Shown here piece by piece: positions 11,579 to 20,595 of a DNA stretch of 64,000 nt. A program made the translations under genes and the position numbers. The notes beneath the pieces are model-generated. The model did no database searches. It had not been told where the DNA came from and worked only from the letters and a program-made list of their open reading frames with translations. Within the stretch, counting starts at the first letter, position 1. Each line of letters starts with the position of its first letter. Source of the DNA: Pholiota molesta (Eukaryota; Basidiomycota; Agaricomycetes; Agaricales; Strophariaceae); the NCBI GenBank assembly GCA_014925825.1, contig JACGCK010000083.1, positions 124,001-188,000 on the forward strand, written 5' to 3'.

Positions 11579-12310
11579 TTGCTTTTCCGAACTGCTCTTT
11601 GGCTGGAGTGTTTCGGCACGAAGTTGGTTATCGAAGATGTATATTGCATTGTGATTTGTGAACCTTGCTTTGATATTTGCTATCTTCAGCAGTGATACCC
11701 CATTTGTAATTACCACAAAACTGGCTGTATTTTATAAACTATCTAGGTCTTGTTTTATACCATGTCGTCCATATATGTATACATGAAGATGATAAGCAGG
11801 ATGCTCATGATCTCGCCTTTGAGTCATTTCTTTTCACTCACCTCGTCGTCGTTTAGCTTCCATGTTTCGAGGAAAGCTATATCATACCACGATACGACAC
11901 ATGTCGCTTCGTAATCGTCGTCTGGTGGTTGCTTGTTGAGATCAGTCATGAACGTGTCCGGTGTAGTAGTGAAGCTTCCAGCAGCGCGAGGGTCCTGGAT
12001 GAGATGGCTTTTGGCGAAAAAATTGGCTGAGGATACGGTCGTCGTCGTGCATGTTACCTTTCCGCCTGGACACCTTTTTCGAAGACCCAGCGCAAACGGC
12101 TGAGGACGATATTTTCTCTTTTCCGAGTACGGCGTGCAAGATGATGGAAATTATGGACCAAGTATTCCACACATTTCATCCAATTTTACAGTAGTGTTGC
12201 ATGGGATTATACGGCTACAAGATAGAGATACAATGTAATTTATGTACAAAGCTTTCGCAAGCTTTCCAAGGACTTGTAACTCTCAAATTCCTCGCGTAGG
12301 ATTCCAACTC
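11579..12310. other. Intergenic with minus-strand FunK1-associated fragment
   Basis: Minus-strand sequence at about 11845-12000 reads FMTDLNKQPPDDDYEATC followed by VVSWYDIAF and ETWKLNDDE, then a possible splice donor. It matches the plus-strand piece near 2700-2830. A further open stretch reaches 12172 but shows no complete gene. I take it as a remnant of a FunK1 N-terminal region in the opposite orientation to the neighbouring full gene. Confidence 0.45.
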
Positions 12311-12478
12311 AGCAAACCCTTGTAATGATTTATTTTGCATTCTAATGGATTCTATTATGGAACTGCCTTGCGAAGGTCAGAAGTGTTCCGAGAATTTTAT
12401 GGTGTTTTATAACAGTGTGATACAGCCTCTCTTGCCCTACATTTGCGACCATTGTATGGGATCTTAGCAGAACTTATT
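12311..12478 (+). repeat. Dispersed repeat, copy 1, with Cys-rich micro-ORF
   Basis: About 170 bp that recur in the same orientation at about 19942-20119. Inside, an ATG frame at 12345-12467 encodes 40 residues: MDSIMELPCEGQKC, then SENFMVFYNSV, ending YICDHCMGS. The second copy has the equivalent 42-codon frame with an in-frame 6-nt length difference. The Cys pattern (C-x4-C, later C-x2-C) is zinc-ribbon-like. Most differences between copies change the amino acid, so coding constraint is not shown. It may be a piece of a larger transposon-derived protein. Confidence 0.55.
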
Positions 12479-12865
12479 GTTGGAAATAACGAGCAAATAA
12501 CGAGCTCAGCGGAGTTTCGTTTTATCTTATCATAGCACGTGACCCGTTCGCAGATCGTAGGGACAGTTTTTGTGTATTGCTCCTTACTCAATTACCACGA
12601 CATTCCTGTACTCGCACCCGCGCTTTTCGACGAATTCTAACACTTATAGGGTTTCTTTACAATTCCTTTTGGTTCTCGATTCTCCAACAGGATTATTATC
12701 AGTCCCGTGCCACGTGCTTGAATTGTTCGGCCCGTTTAGCCGGAACCAACCATCCAAAAAATATCCGCAAAACGTCAACTCAAACCACAACGGCGACTAT
12801 CCACGATTCGGTCTCTCATATCGTCTCTGTACTGCTTACGGAGGCCTTCGTATACTGTGGCCGCC
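12479..12865. other. Promoter region of NLI phosphatase gene
   Basis: No coding sequence recognised. It contains the 5' leader of the gene starting at 12866, whose start lies in a strong context (gccgccATGA). Confidence 0.5.
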
Positions 12866-15364
12866 ATGAGCCACGGTCAAGGCCGAAGAAAACCGCAACA
12901 CAGCTTTCCAAATCGAAATCGTGGTGGCGAAGCGCCCAGTAGCTCCAGTTACCGTTCGTCGTCGGCAGGGGGCCACCGAGACGAATATTACCCCCAGGAT
13001 TACCCATATAGACCGGAAGCGCAGTCGTACCGTAGTACGACACCGACCTACCCGGTCCAGGACTACGCGCATAGCGCACCGTGGGCGTACGAGCAGGAGC
13101 GAATGGATCATGATCCACGTCCTTGGGGGAGAGAGGAGGAGCGGAGGAGGTCGCCTGTGTACGAGGACTACCATGGGTATCGCGAAGACAGCTCAAGCTA
13201 CTCTGGGCCCCGTAACGACGAGTGGCACGATTATGGGAGGCAGCATTATGCCCATCCGTATCCGTATTCGCAGCCACACTCGCACTACCCACAATACAGC
13301 AACTATTCCAACCAGGGACCGAGCGATTACGACAGATATCCGTCGAGCTACAGGGACTATCCACCCAGCAATGGTGGATATTCGGATTATCGCCCCATGC
13401 CCGACGTAGCGTACCACGACACACGACGCGACTACGCAGCGTACACCGACTATCGACGACCGCCAGCACCAGCACCAGCGATGGAGTACCCGCCGCCAGC
13501 CAGCTATCCTGCCTACCGCCCTAAATCCGTGTCGCCCCCGACCGCCCATGCCCGCGGATTCGCCTCGCAGGCACGGGCGCCTATCAAACCCGTGCTCTTC
13601 CAATCCGCGCCCATCATCCGGCCTCCTTCACCGCCGCCGCCGCCGAAGCGCACGGAGCCGACGGAGGAGTATCTTGCAGTGTCCTTGCAGCCATCGCCCC
13701 GCATCGTAGAGCCATCGCAAGCGCGGAAGCTCATCGTGCTCGATCTGAACGGATCGCTTGTGCTGCGGAGCGCGCATTCGCGGCGAGTGCCACCGCCGCG
13801 TGGGCGGGGTGCGCCGTCGTCGTCTGACCCGTATGCGGACCCCACGCAGCAGCGGCCGCTGCGCACTGTCCATCGCAGACCGTACCTTGCGTCGTTCGCT
13901 GCGTACGTCCTCCATGAGCAGACGAAGAAATGGCTCGACACGATGGTGTGGAGTTCTGCGCAGCCGCACAGTGTGGCGGATATGGTCGAACATTGTTTTG
14001 GGAACCGCGTGCCAGAGCTGAAGGCTGTTTGGGCAAGAGATACTCTGGGGCTTACTGCCGATGATTATCGTGTGTATTTTTCCCCTTGCGTTATGGTCGT
14101 GTTATATTAATACTACTCAGACAAGAAGTCGCTGACTTTGAAGAATCTGGAGAAACCATGGGCAGAACTGCCTTTCACCGACTCGACCACCGCCGCCACT
14201 CAACAACCCTCATTCCACTCGGCCTCGAGCACCCTCCTCATCGACGACTCTCCCGCAAAGGCAGCATTGCAGCCGTGGAACCACCTCTGCATCCGGGACT
14301 ACGTGCAGGGCATGCGGAATCTCGACCTGCTCGTCGCGGAGCGCGAGGCGCGCGCCCTGTCCCAACCCGCGCCACCGCACACAGCAGCGAGCCAACAACC
14401 AGAGCCGAGCCCCGCACCCCCAGCGCAGCCGCCCATCAGCACAGAGGACGACGGCGTGCACAAGGTCACGCGCGAAGTCGTCATGGTCGACGGCGCGCTC
14501 GTCGGCGGGCGCGAGGAGGTCGTGCACCGCGTGCTCCGCGAGGTGGTGATGATCGACGGGCAGATGGTGGCCCCAGACGAGGCGGGCGAGCCCACGCCGC
14601 CGCCGCCGGGGGACCCCAGCGCGTTCGTGCCGAACCAGAAGCGGAAGGCGAAGCGCCTGGCGAAGAAGGAGCACGCGCGGCTCGCGCGGGAGGAGAAGGA
14701 AAGGGAGGCGTTCATGTCGCTGCGCGGGCAGCTGCACGGTGCGGCGCCTGCGGCTGTCCAGCCCCCGAAGGCGGAAGATGACACGGCGGAGGCAGAGGAG
14801 GCGGCACAGGTGGTGGATACCAGCGCAGAGCCGGAGATGCGGTACGACGAGACGCTGCTCGCGGTCGTCGGCGTCCTCGACCACGTCAAGCATGAAGGCA
14901 ATGTCGCAGGGTGGCTGCGCAGCGGGGGGCTGCTGCACCCCGCCCGCGCGCACGGGGATGGCCCAGCGCAGGAGCCCGCGACGAGCAGGAAGCACGGGGC
15001 GCCGAGTCGGAGCCCGTCGCCGGCGCTGGGCGCGAGCCCTGCGAAGAAAGCGAGGCTCGCCGACGCCGCGGAGGAGGAGCCGCCTTCGAGCCCAATGCCG
15101 ACGCCGCCGCCGACGTCGCAGATGACGGAGGCCAGCATGGACGAGCAGGCGTCGACGGGAGTCCCGCTTTCGTCGCCCGTTCCCGCGAGGCAGGGCGCAG
15201 GTGCTGCTGCTACTGCCCCTTCGGTGGGCTTGTGGTATGAAGATCCTGCGGTTCTACGGTTCTGGGCGGATCGCGGCCGGGATGCGCTTAAAGCGTTAGG
15301 GATTGCGGTAGAGAGCGGCATGGTGTCGGTTCCTGGAGGTGTCCAGAGTGCTAGAAACATATGA
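12866..15364 (+). CDS. NLI-interacting factor/FCP1-like HAD phosphatase with long Tyr-rich N-terminus
   Basis: Two exons (12866-14069, 14121-15364) give 815 residues. Residues 1-260 are low complexity, rich in Tyr, Ser, Pro and Arg (DYPYRPEAQSYRS and similar). The FCP1-homology domain starts at LIVLDLNGSLVLRS with Asp 293 as expected nucleophile; the second position of the DxD motif is Asn, not Asp. PYLASFAAYVL and TMVWSSAQPHSVADMVEHCF follow, and after the intron LTLKNLEKPW and TLLIDDSPAKA, the DDSP motif that ends HAD phosphatase folds. The C-terminal third is a charged, disordered tail with KRKAKRLAKKEHARLAREE, a likely nuclear targeting stretch. Family members dephosphorylate Ser/Thr residues, for example in the RNA polymerase II tail, but the Asp-to-Asn change leaves activity open. 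A GTG nine bases upstream is in frame but the ATG has the better context. Confidence 0.85.
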
Positions 15365-15371
15365 TGTGTGC

Positions 15372-15556
15372 CACTGTGGGAGGCAATGACTGTTTCTTTC
15401 AGAAACAGCCTAAGTGTTGTGAACAGGTTCCATGGAACAGCCTATGGAATATGTTCAAAATATACTGTTTCCAGGCTGTTTTCACATGGAACAATGATCA
15501 CCTCCATGTTCACATTAGGCTGTTTCCAAAAGAAACAGCCATTGCCTCCAACAGTG
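15372..15556. mobile_element. MITE-like palindromic element
   Basis: A 185-bp segment bounded by CACTGT and ACAGTG. Its two ends are inverted repeats of about 40-50 bp (left arm CACTGTGGGAGGCAATG; right arm, reverse complement, CACTGTTGGAGGCAATG). Each arm holds a smaller palindrome around CTGTTTC/GAAACAG, and the centre has ggttccatggaac. It has no coding capacity. It begins 8 bp after the stop codon of the phosphatase gene, in the short gap between two convergent genes. No clear target-site duplication is visible. A non-autonomous DNA transposon is the best reading; a structured 3' UTR hairpin is the alternative. Confidence 0.6.
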
Positions 15557-15653
15557 TCCATTGATGATATATTTCATAAACTTTATAAATGTTGCTACAT
15601 CTATCGCTATTGGTAGAAATACAGTTTCTGTTTCCGACATTTTTAGGGAAGGA

Positions 15654-16821
15654 TTAATCGTAGAATAGATCTTGACCTGCAGTCAACGCCATCAAGCTGA
15701 AGTTCAAGCTGGTAGAGGTTGACACGTATCGGTCTTTTATGAACTTCGCGGCGTCCTATGTACGCGGGCATGCTGAGTGCACGTATACGGGAATGAGAAG
15801 AATGTGCACTCACGGATAATAGGTCTGTGCACTCGCCGCGATCGATGGGCCCGTTCCTGCGTCCATCAAGCTCGATAAGGCGCATGCCGGTCAACGTCTT
15901 GTCGTTCACCGCAACCGGGTCAGGCTCTTTACCTTGCGCCACTTGTCGGATATCGGCGTCGGGAGCCTCAACGAAGCAGGTGAAATGGAGGTTGGTGTCG
16001 AGGTTTTGCTGGGTCTGGCCTGCGGCTGCGGTTTGCGCGTGGATGCTGGCGAAGTGGGGCGTGGTGGCGAGGGCTTGGCGCGTTCCAGAGGGGTTTTGTC
16101 TAGTGTGGGTGTTGGTTACGTGGTTGGGAGGCGTGGTGAGGAGGGTGTACTTGCCTTCGCATTCGATGATGAAATTTTGGAGAGGACTGGTTGGAGTGAA
16201 CGCCACGCCCGACTATCCGTTGCGTGAGTCAAGATCTGCTGGTCTACGGCAAGGCTTACATTGGCGAGGGCGTGGATGAGGCCGATTGTACCACATGCAT
16301 TTCCAATCTGTGTTGGATTTCATGAGCGTTAAAAAATGGGATCACGCTGGGGTGCTTACAGTCTGCTTCACGAAGAAGATGGTGTCCTCCAGTTTGGGCT
16401 GTCCTTCTTTAGCGATGCGCTCATCCTCTTCGAACCTCTTGGTCTCGTACTGGGCATCGATCGGGAAGAGGAGGATGACAGCCTTTACTGGCTTCGGAAC
16501 CAGCGAAAGAAGCTGAAGACAAGTCGTGAATGCATGCTTAGAAAGATGGCGAAACAACGCACCTCGTCGTCGAATCCGTAGACGTCCACGAAGCGGGCTT
16601 GGGATGTAATCAGCCCTGCTTTCTCAGACCACTTCAATCGGATGAGTTGAGTTTTGGTTCTGGACCTCCAGAGGCTTATAACTAAATGCTCACGGAGTTG
16701 AATAGCTATGGGATTCGTTGATTAGATGCGAAGCAGATTCGATGAACGTGTACTGTGAATGCCTTACTTCTGGGTTACTTTCCAGAGGGATCCAGCGGCC
16801 TAATGTTTCGTCGTCGGCCAT
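15654..16821 (-). CDS. YUH1: Ubiquitin C-terminal hydrolase (UCHL3/YUH1 type)
   Basis: Cysteine peptidase that releases ubiquitin from small C-terminal adducts and precursors. The exons are 16768-16821, a 12-nt micro-exon 16694-16705, 16563-16631, 16360-16512, 16260-16307, 15814-16212 and 15654-15755. All join in frame. N-terminus GRWIPLESNPE is the UCH signature; FFVKQTIGNACGTIGLIHA holds the oxyanion Gln and catalytic Cys; LHFTCFV holds the catalytic His; LIELDGRRNGPI holds the catalytic Asp; the end AAKFIKDRY and NFSLMALT is typical. Within exon 6 a 51-nt in-frame stretch after IIECEG could be a further intron (gtacac to ctag); removing it matches the family better and leaves about 261 residues. 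All catalytic residues are present. The model was assembled from sequence because the exons are too short to show as long frames. Confidence 0.88.
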
Positions 16822-17111
16822 TCTGTGTAGCACTTGCGGGTTCTCGTATTATATACAGCGATGAGGGATTGGAATAGGCTAGGATTGACGAAGGAGACTT
16901 GAACCTGAAGGAGACTCGTTCGAAAGCGGTGATATCATCAACATCAGCCTGATCACGCGACTGAATTGTCCGCCAACTCATATAATATCTGACATATACT
17001 TCAAGTCCGCGAGAAACACAAAAAATCTCATTTGAAATGTTATGTACGCAATAGGTACGTGGGACCAAAAGTTATCACACATCTAGAAGTATTTTGCGTT
17101 TGACGGACCCG

Positions 17112-19327
17112 TTATACACGCTTTCTGAACATCACCTTCGCGGTGGGGTTCGGAGAACAAGCGGCCTGGAACCAGATGTTCGGGGGCCGGGGGCCGTCAT
17201 TGGGGATCTTAACATCGTAAGTCAACAATATATGCGAGAGCATCGCCTTGAGTTCGTTGACGGCGAAGAATCGTCCCGGACTGAACAAAATGCATATCAG
17301 CAAGTGCAAGGTGGTAAATGTTCAGAGATGCGCTTTACCATGCATGTCGACCAGTGCCGAAAACGACATATTCATGGCTCAGCGCAACCATTTGGTGCTT
17401 GAGGCCTTCACCCTCTTCTTCGCGTTTGTCTGCGAATCTAAGGCCTTCGAATTTATCTGGATCTGAGTACAGGTTCTACGAGCGTAACATGGTTCAAGAT
17501 GGCAGGCATTGAATATATAAATAACATTTCTTACCCCGTCAACGTGAGTCTCGTAAGAGGCCACCGCTATATGAGTACCCGCTGGTACAGTTACTCCATT
17601 GGAGAACTTGAAGTCTTTCAACGCCTTGCGATTCATGCTCACTACATAATGACGGTCAAATCAAATTGGCTGATCCGAGTCCGTGCATGGAAGTATGAAG
17701 ACTTACATCCTCCGACAGCCAGCCGCTGGGACTCCTTGATGAAGCTATCCACCTTGCGCATTTTCCCCATGGCAGTCTTGGTCCATCCCTCGGCAGCGAT
17801 CACTGCTTCGACTTCCTCACGCATCGGCTTGACATATTCCGGGTGGACAGCCAAGTCGTACAACGCGTTCGTGAGCGCCTGTCATGAAGAGTATTCATTC
17901 AAATTCAGAGCTCTTTTCGAGGTTTATTTCAGCGAATATTTGCGATCAGACTTACCATCGAGGTGGTGTGGATAGCGGCGAAGTTGATGGAAAGAATGCG
18001 GAGCGCGAGGGCTTCGACGGTTAGTTGCGATTCTGGGGCTTCATTGATAAGCCAGGAGATCAGGTCGTTCTGTCGAAGGGTGATTGGACAGAATGCGTAA
18101 ATACATATTATCGGAAGCCAAAAAATACTGGCACTCACTGCTCCATCGTCTGAATCCAAGTCTGCTGTACCGGCCTCCTTCCTTTTTGCGAGACGCTCTT
18201 CGATGATAGGCCCGACGTGCCTAATGACTCGTTTGATGTTTCCAGGTACTTTAGTAAGGAATCTCCCGACGATACTGGTGAATTTCATCAATGTCGAAGG
18301 AGTGAAATGAATAGCCATCCACCCACGGTCTAAAGATTTGCGGAAACCTGTTGATAGTTCGTGCGCCTCGGATAACATCAAGTGTAAATTGTTCCTGAAG
18401 CTGTCTGTAATCCGGGTCTCTGCCTAGAACCATATATACTTTGTAAGAATATATGCCTAGGCTATGATTTGGAAACTCACATAAAGGAAGTCCGACGAAC
18501 AGACGGTTGCTCGTTCTGCAAACTATATTCATCACGGTTTTCAAAGCGGGAACAGTGTTCCATTCTACACAAAGAATCAGTACAATGCTGACTCAAAAAC
18601 AAGTGGCTCAGTACCTGTTGTAGGCGGTATCAATGCCGTAAAAGCAGTTATAATTTCGTCTTTAATGTCCGGGAAACGATATCCAAGGTTCCTGGTCAAA
18701 GGTGTCCGAACGACCGCGATATGGAAAGACTCAAGGCGGATTGTCTTCCCGAGCATGTAGTCGGTTTGGATGAGCTGCACGCGCAGCAGTCAACACCAGG
18801 TCGTACATGGATGTCAGACGAACGGCGCTACCTCGGCAACAGCATCCCGGAAAGAGAGCTCATCATCGCTTGCTCGACGAATGTCCTCTATCATCCGCGG
18901 CCCACTGACTACGACGGTGTATCGCCCCATTGTGGGGATTTTGAAAGGAGTTCCGTAGTGCTTTGAAACGTTTGAGATCCCTCAAATGGTTCAGCTGCGG
19001 GATAAATATAAGGTATATACCTTCTCATATCCCTCCTGTATCATTTTCCGTCCTTCCCGGAAAAACCGGTACGAGTCGAAGTAAGAAGAAATAATTCCGG
19101 AAGACCCTATGGTAGGTATGTGGCGCAACTGAATATCGTACAATATTTTACTTAGCAAATAGAAGAATAGAAAGGTATATCCTTACCTGATAAGAGGAAG
19201 AGCGCATGTATCTGTACCATGCAAATAGATACGCGACTGTCAGACCCAGCGCCACGAAGGGCATGGTGTATAGATGCTCGAAGAGCATGCTGCGAATGTC
19301 CTTGAGAGAGGAGAGGGTGGGTTGCAT
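17112..19327 (-). CDS. Cytochrome P450 monooxygenase
   Basis: Membrane-anchored haem monooxygenase of fungal secondary metabolism or detoxification. The start at 19327 gives a hydrophobic anchor (MPFVALGLTVAYLFAWYRYM). About ten short exons follow. Landmarks: LSFRDAVAE and DYMLGKTIR; IVGRFLTKVPGNIKR; I-helix INFAAIHTTSM; ExxR in SFIKESQR; FKFSNGVTVPAGTHIAVAS; and the haem loop FGTGRHACPGRFFAVNE. The haem-ligand Cys codon is split by an intron (TG before, T after). The C-terminus ends YDVKIPNDGPRPPN and ends with FRKRV. The pattern resembles agaricomycete P450s of the ent-kaurene-oxidase-like group, but I cannot name the CYP family. It lies head to tail behind the UCH gene with no other biosynthetic gene nearby, so there is no evidence for a pathway cluster. 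The frame is intact throughout. Confidence 0.85.
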
Positions 19328-19941
19328 TCTTGTTCACATATCGTACAGCGTGGGGCTATATAAGATGTCAGAAGAGATCACAGGGATTATTTATGGAGCG
19401 ATGGAGGGTGCTTTGCGTGCTTCTTTGCCTAACTTGGCACCACAATGTCAGTGTTGATAGAGCGTAGGAAGTCGATAATAGCCTGAAAGGCCCGTAGGAG
19501 TAATACGAGTTATATAAGAGCTTGGCCGACGCCGGGAAAAGTTCACATCTACAGATGCTTGCACGATTTCAAGTTCATAAATGGGTGAAAGCATTTCGCA
19601 GAAACGCCTGAGAAACGGGTGCAGAAACGGCCAGAAACGGCCACTCTGACCTCCCCTATTCACAGGGATGAAAAACAAGAATTCCGGCCAAAAGCCTCAG
19701 TCCAAAGACCTACGGGTCCATATTAAGTGTATATTAGAGGGAAAATTCTAGACGAGAAAAACCTATGAATGATTCCACAAAATATACTGCCAGTGATAGT
19801 GATAGTGATAGAGTCAGTTGATTGTGAGCGAAAGAGCGAAAGAGTGGTTGATTGGTATTTGATGGCAGCCTTGATTTGCTTATGCCATATGGCGCTGTTT
19901 CAAGTTTAGTTCGGCGCTGCGTCGGAGTTCTGCTGTATGAT
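19328..19941. other. Intergenic, no gene recognised
   Basis: Upstream region of the P450 gene. A short tgatag microsatellite lies at about 19793-19813. No coding sequence is supported. Confidence 0.5.
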
Positions 19942-20119
19942 TCCAGCTCAGAAAACCCTTGTAATGATCACTTTGCATTCTAATGGATTCTATTACAGAA
20001 CTGCCTTGCGAACGTAACTGTAAGAAGTGTTCCGAGGATTTTATGGTGTTTTATGACAGTGTGATAAAGCATCACTTACCCTACGTTTGCGACGATTGTA
20101 TGGGATCTTAACAGAACTT
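19942..20119 (+). repeat. Dispersed repeat, copy 2, with Cys-rich micro-ORF
   Basis: Counterpart of 12311-12478. The frame at 19983-20111 has 42 residues: MDSITELPCERNCKKC, SEDFMVFYDSV, and YVCDDCMGS at the end, giving C-x3-C-x2-C and C-x2-C. A stop lies upstream in frame, so the ATG is the only start. The pairing of Cys is more complete here than in copy 1. Confidence 0.55.
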
Positions 20120-20595
20120 ATAGGATTCCTTCACCTAATGTAGAGGCTCTTTTTGGTGAGGTATACATTAGTCTGACCTACAATCATTGAATATATATTG
20201 AATTCCAACGCTATGAAGAAATTACAAACATTCAATTTTGAGCTCTGTGGAATATTCAGGGCTTTTATTAGCCAATTCAAAGTCAATAAGGATCAATGAT
20301 TTGATGTGAGGTGAACTTGGAATATACAGATCAAAATCGAGGTCAATACTTGAGTATGGTTGGCTACTATATGAATGCTGCTAGTGCTTACTGAATACTG
20401 AAAATCAGAATCAAAGCATGAAGTCCTTTCTTTGCAACACAAAATTGTCTTATCAGATACGCTCTACCCTTAATACGCTACGTTTATAAAGCCGCCGAAC
20501 ACTCAGGCACACCCGATGTACTTGCCATTTGTGACGGTCATCAGCATCAGCAGCGACTATTCCATGGTTTGTCACATCCAGCGATACTGAACGAC
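20120..20595. other. Intergenic, promoter of WDR48-like gene
   Basis: AT-rich sequence without a recognised gene; no family match. Confidence 0.5.

Noticed and set aside
12816..13475. 219-codon minus-strand frame opposite the Tyr-rich region
   Set aside because: Shadow of a low-complexity coding exon.
14086..14781. 231-codon plus-strand frame overlapping the phosphatase second exon
   Set aside because: Arg/Ala-rich shadow frame; the real exon carries DDSP and joins in frame.
14299..15360. 353-codon minus-strand frame opposite the phosphatase gene
   Set aside because: GC-rich antisense of a disordered coding region; composition is Ser/Ala/Arg shadow without family match.
15372..15612. 67- and 82-codon frames within the palindromic element
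   Set aside because: They arise from repeat sequence and cross the inverted repeats; no family match.
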